This document shows, one piece after another, positions 63,076 to 64,000 of a DNA stretch of 64,000 nt; positions within the stretch are counted from its first letter, which is position 1; the number at the start of each line of letters is the position of its first letter. The translations under genes were made by a program, and so were the position numbers. The notes beneath the pieces were generated by a model that worked only from the letters and a program-made list of their open reading frames with translations, did not search any database and was not told the DNA's origin. The stretch comes from Pelagibaculum spongiae (GTDB taxonomy: Bacteria; Pseudomonadota; Gammaproteobacteria; Enterobacterales; Pelagibaculaceae), in NCBI RefSeq assembly GCF_003097315.1, contig NZ_QDDL01000001.1:248001-312000 (forward strand), read 5' to 3'.

Positions 63076-64000
63076 TTATTTTGTTAACTCTCTAATGAAT
63101 TTTAATAATACCGGAATTTTTTCCGCTAATGTTGTGTTTGGATCGGCTAGTTTTTCTAGATAAGGTTTAGCCATTAATGGGTCAGAATAATATTGTTCTA
63201 TTGATGCAATAATAATCTCATATATTGCTTTAGACGCATACCCAGTGCAGGCTATGGGTATAGCTATATTTCCTAACGATACTGAAATTTCAAACTCTCT
63301 AATTACACCGTTTGCATCTACAACTTCATCGTTGAGGTTTTTATTTCCAAATAAAAACAATGAAATACCACTTAACGATATCATTTGATTTCTATATTCC
63401 TCCCAAAGTTCAGGTAACTTTTTGCTACCAGACTCAAATTGAGGAAAAGGTCTTAACACTAACTGTGATTCAGAATATTTCAACGGATTATTGTATATAG
63501 CTTCAAGTGCACCATTGATGACAGAACTACCTACTCCCCAACCAAATCCATTTACGATCCTAAAGTTTTTTTCGACTATTTTTTTAGATACTTCATGAAT
63601 AAATCCTACTGATTCGACTCTTGAGTAAGGGTCATAAATTTCTGCGCTCCCAGATATGAATATTGTTCGTTTTTTGTAACGAGTTTCTATTTCACGCAAA
63701 ATAGAAGTTATATGCGCATAGTCATCAACGAGAAGAGTTTTAATTCCATATCTTTTAAGATCGTTAATTACTAACTCTTGTTTTCTAGAGTTATAATCAT
63801 AAGAAGCTTGATCAGGGTTTAAGGAATCACCAAGTACATGTTTTTTCACAATGCAATAATGCAATCGTTTATCTTCTTTAAACCTAAAGTTAAGTCGACT
63901 TAATACATAATCCAAATTAGGGTCTGTAAAGCTAAACCCAAGAAAAAGGAATGTTTTAGTAATCAGCTCTCCTGTAAGTGCATTAATAAATGGCTCGTGA
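63076..64000 (-). CDS. thsA: Thoeris antiphage SIR2-SLOG protein ThsA (5' end beyond the window)
   Basis: Partial: 307 codons visible, and the frame stays open to the right edge. The visible N-terminal part is the end of a SIR2 NADase domain: FINALTGELITKTFLFLGFSFTDPN, then YVLSRLNFRFKED. The rest is the SLOG sensor domain: TIFISGSAEIYDPYSRVES, FRIVNGFGWGVGSSVINGALEAIY, QLVLRPFPQ and LFLFGN. In the known system SLOG binds the ThsB signal and the SIR2 domain then depletes NAD+, aborting infection. The TTG/ATG-like starts visible inside are not real starts; ThsA is about 470-480 aa, so some 170 residues are missing. thsA is upstream of thsB in one operon. Confidence 0.9.
   Translation of the reverse strand, partial: HEPFINALTGELITKTFLFLGFSFTDPNLDYVLSRLNFRFKEDKRLHYCIVKKHVLGDSLNPDQASYDYNSRKQELVINDLKRYGIKTLLVDDYAHITSILREIETRYKKRTIFISGSAEIYDPYSRVESVGFIHEVSKKIVEKNFRIVNGFGWGVGSSVINGALEAIYNNPLKYSESQLVLRPFPQFESGSKKLPELWEEYRNQMISLSGISLFLFGNKNLNDEVVDANGVIREFEISVSLGNIAIPIACTGYASKAIYEIIIASIEQYYSDPLMAKPYLEKLADPNTTLAEKIPVLLKFIRELTK

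Overview
The window is a gammaproteobacterial chromosome segment of fairly low GC. Conserved blocks with gene order like that of pseudomonads and oceanospirilla-type marine bacteria (truA-trpF-trpB-trpA-accD-folC-dedD-cvpA-purF-metZ; cysS near ppi and lpxH) alternate with AT-rich accessory blocks full of repeats, transposases and defence-type genes. A marine gammaproteobacterium is likely; nothing here fixes the genus.

Layout. 1-9.6 kb: start of cysS (minus), a large Ig-repeat lipoprotein and an AraC-type regulator lying between cysS and its usual neighbours, then ppiA-ppiB-lpxH and brnQ. 9.7-19.3 kb: accessory region with a DXD-sugar glycosyltransferase resembling clostridial toxin catalytic domains, a complete IS66 element with 8-bp target duplication, a small lipoprotein, a membrane protein, an unknown protein, a REP-type tyrosine transposase (RAYT) with its own repeat cluster, and a single-gene Mrr-type nuclease/STAND NTPase that is probably an antiphage protein. 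A pair of ~210-bp direct repeats brackets the RAYT and STAND genes. 19.4-24.1 kb: a four-gene moxR-DUF58-transglutaminase-DUF455 operon (minus). 24.2-34.3 kb: metZ, purF, cvpA, dedD, folC, accD, trpA, trpB, trpF, truA, all minus and mostly overlapping. 35-43 kb: two tandem PilY1-type pilus tip adhesins (plus). 43-52.2 kb: a purine module (AzgA-type permease, xdhCBA xanthine dehydrogenase, guaD), with a secreted ricin-type lectin-like protein and a HAD-like protein interleaved. 52.6-53.6 kb: a dihydroorotate-dehydrogenase-like protein.

53.6-64 kb is a second accessory region: two tandem secreted L-domain proteins whose first halves are almost identical in DNA, a HAD-like protein plus a degraded copy of its tail, a second RAYT, an IS91-type transposase with a 5'-truncated tyrosine recombinase, and at the right edge a Thoeris antiphage system (thsB TIR protein; thsA SIR2-SLOG, cut by the window end). 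An integron attC-like hairpin with both R boxes lies directly against the thsB stop codon, suggesting that the Thoeris genes may be, or have been, on a gene cassette.

Coordinates and starts were chosen by ribosome-binding sites, overlaps and known family starts. All family assignments come from reading motifs, not from a database search.
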